Assembly (NCBI GenBank): GCA_036365455.1
Contig: JAWQUS010000026.1
Coordinates: 14,650,001 to 14,714,000, forward strand
DNA length: 64,000 bases
Origin: Macrosoma leucophasiata
Lineage: Eukaryota; Arthropoda; Insecta; Lepidoptera; Hedylidae
Direction: 5' to 3'
A model generated the notes under the pieces. That model was not told where the DNA came from, searched no databases, and saw only the letters and a program-made list of their open reading frames with translations. A program made the position numbers and the translations under genes. This document shows, piece after piece, positions 63,102-64,000 of the stretch. How positions within the stretch are numbered: the stretch's first letter is position 1; each line of letters opens with the position of its first letter.

Positions 63102-63723
63102 ACAATGGGTGTATGATTTTATGACCCATTTGATGGGAAGACGTAAACGAAGTTTATGGTGATGGATGGATAAGGGATTACAGAGGCAGCTATAGGAAGA
63201 TAAAAACATCAATAGAGAGAGACAAGTTACTACGTTTGAGGTTACAGATGTATAATATATGTCAGGCATTTTGTGACCAATTTGGGGATCGTAATGTAGG
63301 TAAGTATCTTTACGCCAGGTCCCTAACGGGGTAGGCGACGGGAGAGTGTAATGAATGTAAAAGCGCCTAGCCGCGCGGCTATTTGTTCTCGCGGCTAACC
63401 GCTAGTGCGTTAGTGCGCTTACAGACGTATTGACTCCTCGTTCACTGCGTACATGACAGTAAAGGACTAGTCATGAAGGCACAGACACTTGATGATAAGA
63501 ACTAAGATTAAATAAAACACGAAGGTACCTTGGAGTGTTACATTACTTAAAGAAATAAACGCAAAATTGCTATATAAATTACCAAAAAGATTCAGTAATT
63601 CACACGCAGCTCTCTTCTGCTTTGTTTGTTGTGTTGTTTGCCCTGCTTTGATCTTACGATACGAGGACGACACGATTTGTTTGATTAGTTTGGTGTAAGA
63701 CGTTCTAACAGGAATTATAACTT
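63102..63723. other. unassigned DNA
   Basis: Only a short CCTAACGGGGTAGGCGACGG word near 63322, of a kind often seen in lepidopteran LINE or SINE tails (compare 38075), stood out. Confidence 0.35.
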
Positions 63724-63870
63724 GACGAGCCAGTTGGTCCAGCGGTGTGTGACGACCGTTTTAATCGAGGCTCACGGCTTCGACTCCCGTACTGGAAAAC
63801 GTACAGATATTTACTTCGGGTCTAGGTGTTTGTGTACAACGGCGCCCTCGATACATATCTATCATAACTA
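63724..63870 (+). mobile_element. tRNA-derived SINE, family C, diverged
   Basis: GACGAGCCAGTTGGTCCAGC, decayed B-box GCTTCGACTCCCGTACTGG, and GGGTCTAGGTGTTTGTGTAC. Confidence 0.6.
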
Positions 63871-64000
63871 GCAATGTTTAATGTAATAAATCTATCATAA
63901 CCAGAAAGTTGTAGGGTCACCTCGGCTTTCACCGAAATGACAACAACTCTGCACGACTTCAACAAATAGGACTGTATATTTTTTGTTCTGCAATAGTTCC

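Overview
The window reads as nuclear DNA of a moth or butterfly, probably a noctuoid-like moth. It is AT-rich, has almost no coding capacity, and is packed with lepidopteran transposable elements. The most abundant repeat matches the silkworm SINE Bm1 in layout: a start like ACTGGTGGTAG, an end like TAACATCAATGTGAACTG, and a short A tail. The one convincing host gene (25478-26329) encodes a secreted protein like the lepidopteran ommochrome-binding protein. No rRNA gene, true tRNA gene, CRISPR array or prokaryotic-type operon was seen. Class names for repeats rest on termini, target-site duplications (TSDs) and motifs read by eye; no database was searched.

Layout. 1-9.1 kb: Bm1-like SINEs, three other SINE families, a fusion of a 5S-rRNA-derived SINE with a Bm1-like SINE, and the first copy of a 235-bp inverted-repeat element (K). 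9.1-12.5 kb: a mariner-type MITE, a GC-rich block and unassigned AT-rich DNA. 12.5-19.8 kb: SINEs, Helitron-like pieces, a near full-length 5S-derived SINE with TSDs, and nested MITEs. 19.9-23.4 kb: a degenerate tandem array with units of about 470 bp, invaded by other elements (one carries the second K copy). 24.4-27.6 kb: the ommochrome-binding-protein-like gene between two inverted LINE 3' ends. 28.5-29.9 kb: a 5'-truncated jockey-like LINE with a long open reverse-transcriptase (RT) frame. 30-35 kb: SINEs, a long-TIR element and LINE tails. 35.8-38.0 kb: two TIR elements side by side, one holding LINE fragments and one holding a pipsqueak-type DNA-binding domain relic. 38-50 kb: SINEs, hAT-type MITEs with 8-bp TSDs and a three-level nested insertion. 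50-56 kb: more SINEs, a repeat pair of which one copy is interrupted, and a short inverted-repeat element split by a LINE. 56.7-60.3 kb: a 15-bp minisatellite in two blocks separated by a LINE endonuclease fragment. 60.3-64 kb: MITEs, SINEs and an RTE-like LINE tail.

No pathway or operon links these parts. The region is a transposon-rich intergenic landscape around one small gene, and most of its interest lies in how mobile elements are built, fused and nested. Coordinates of repeats without a visible TSD are good to roughly 5-20 bases.
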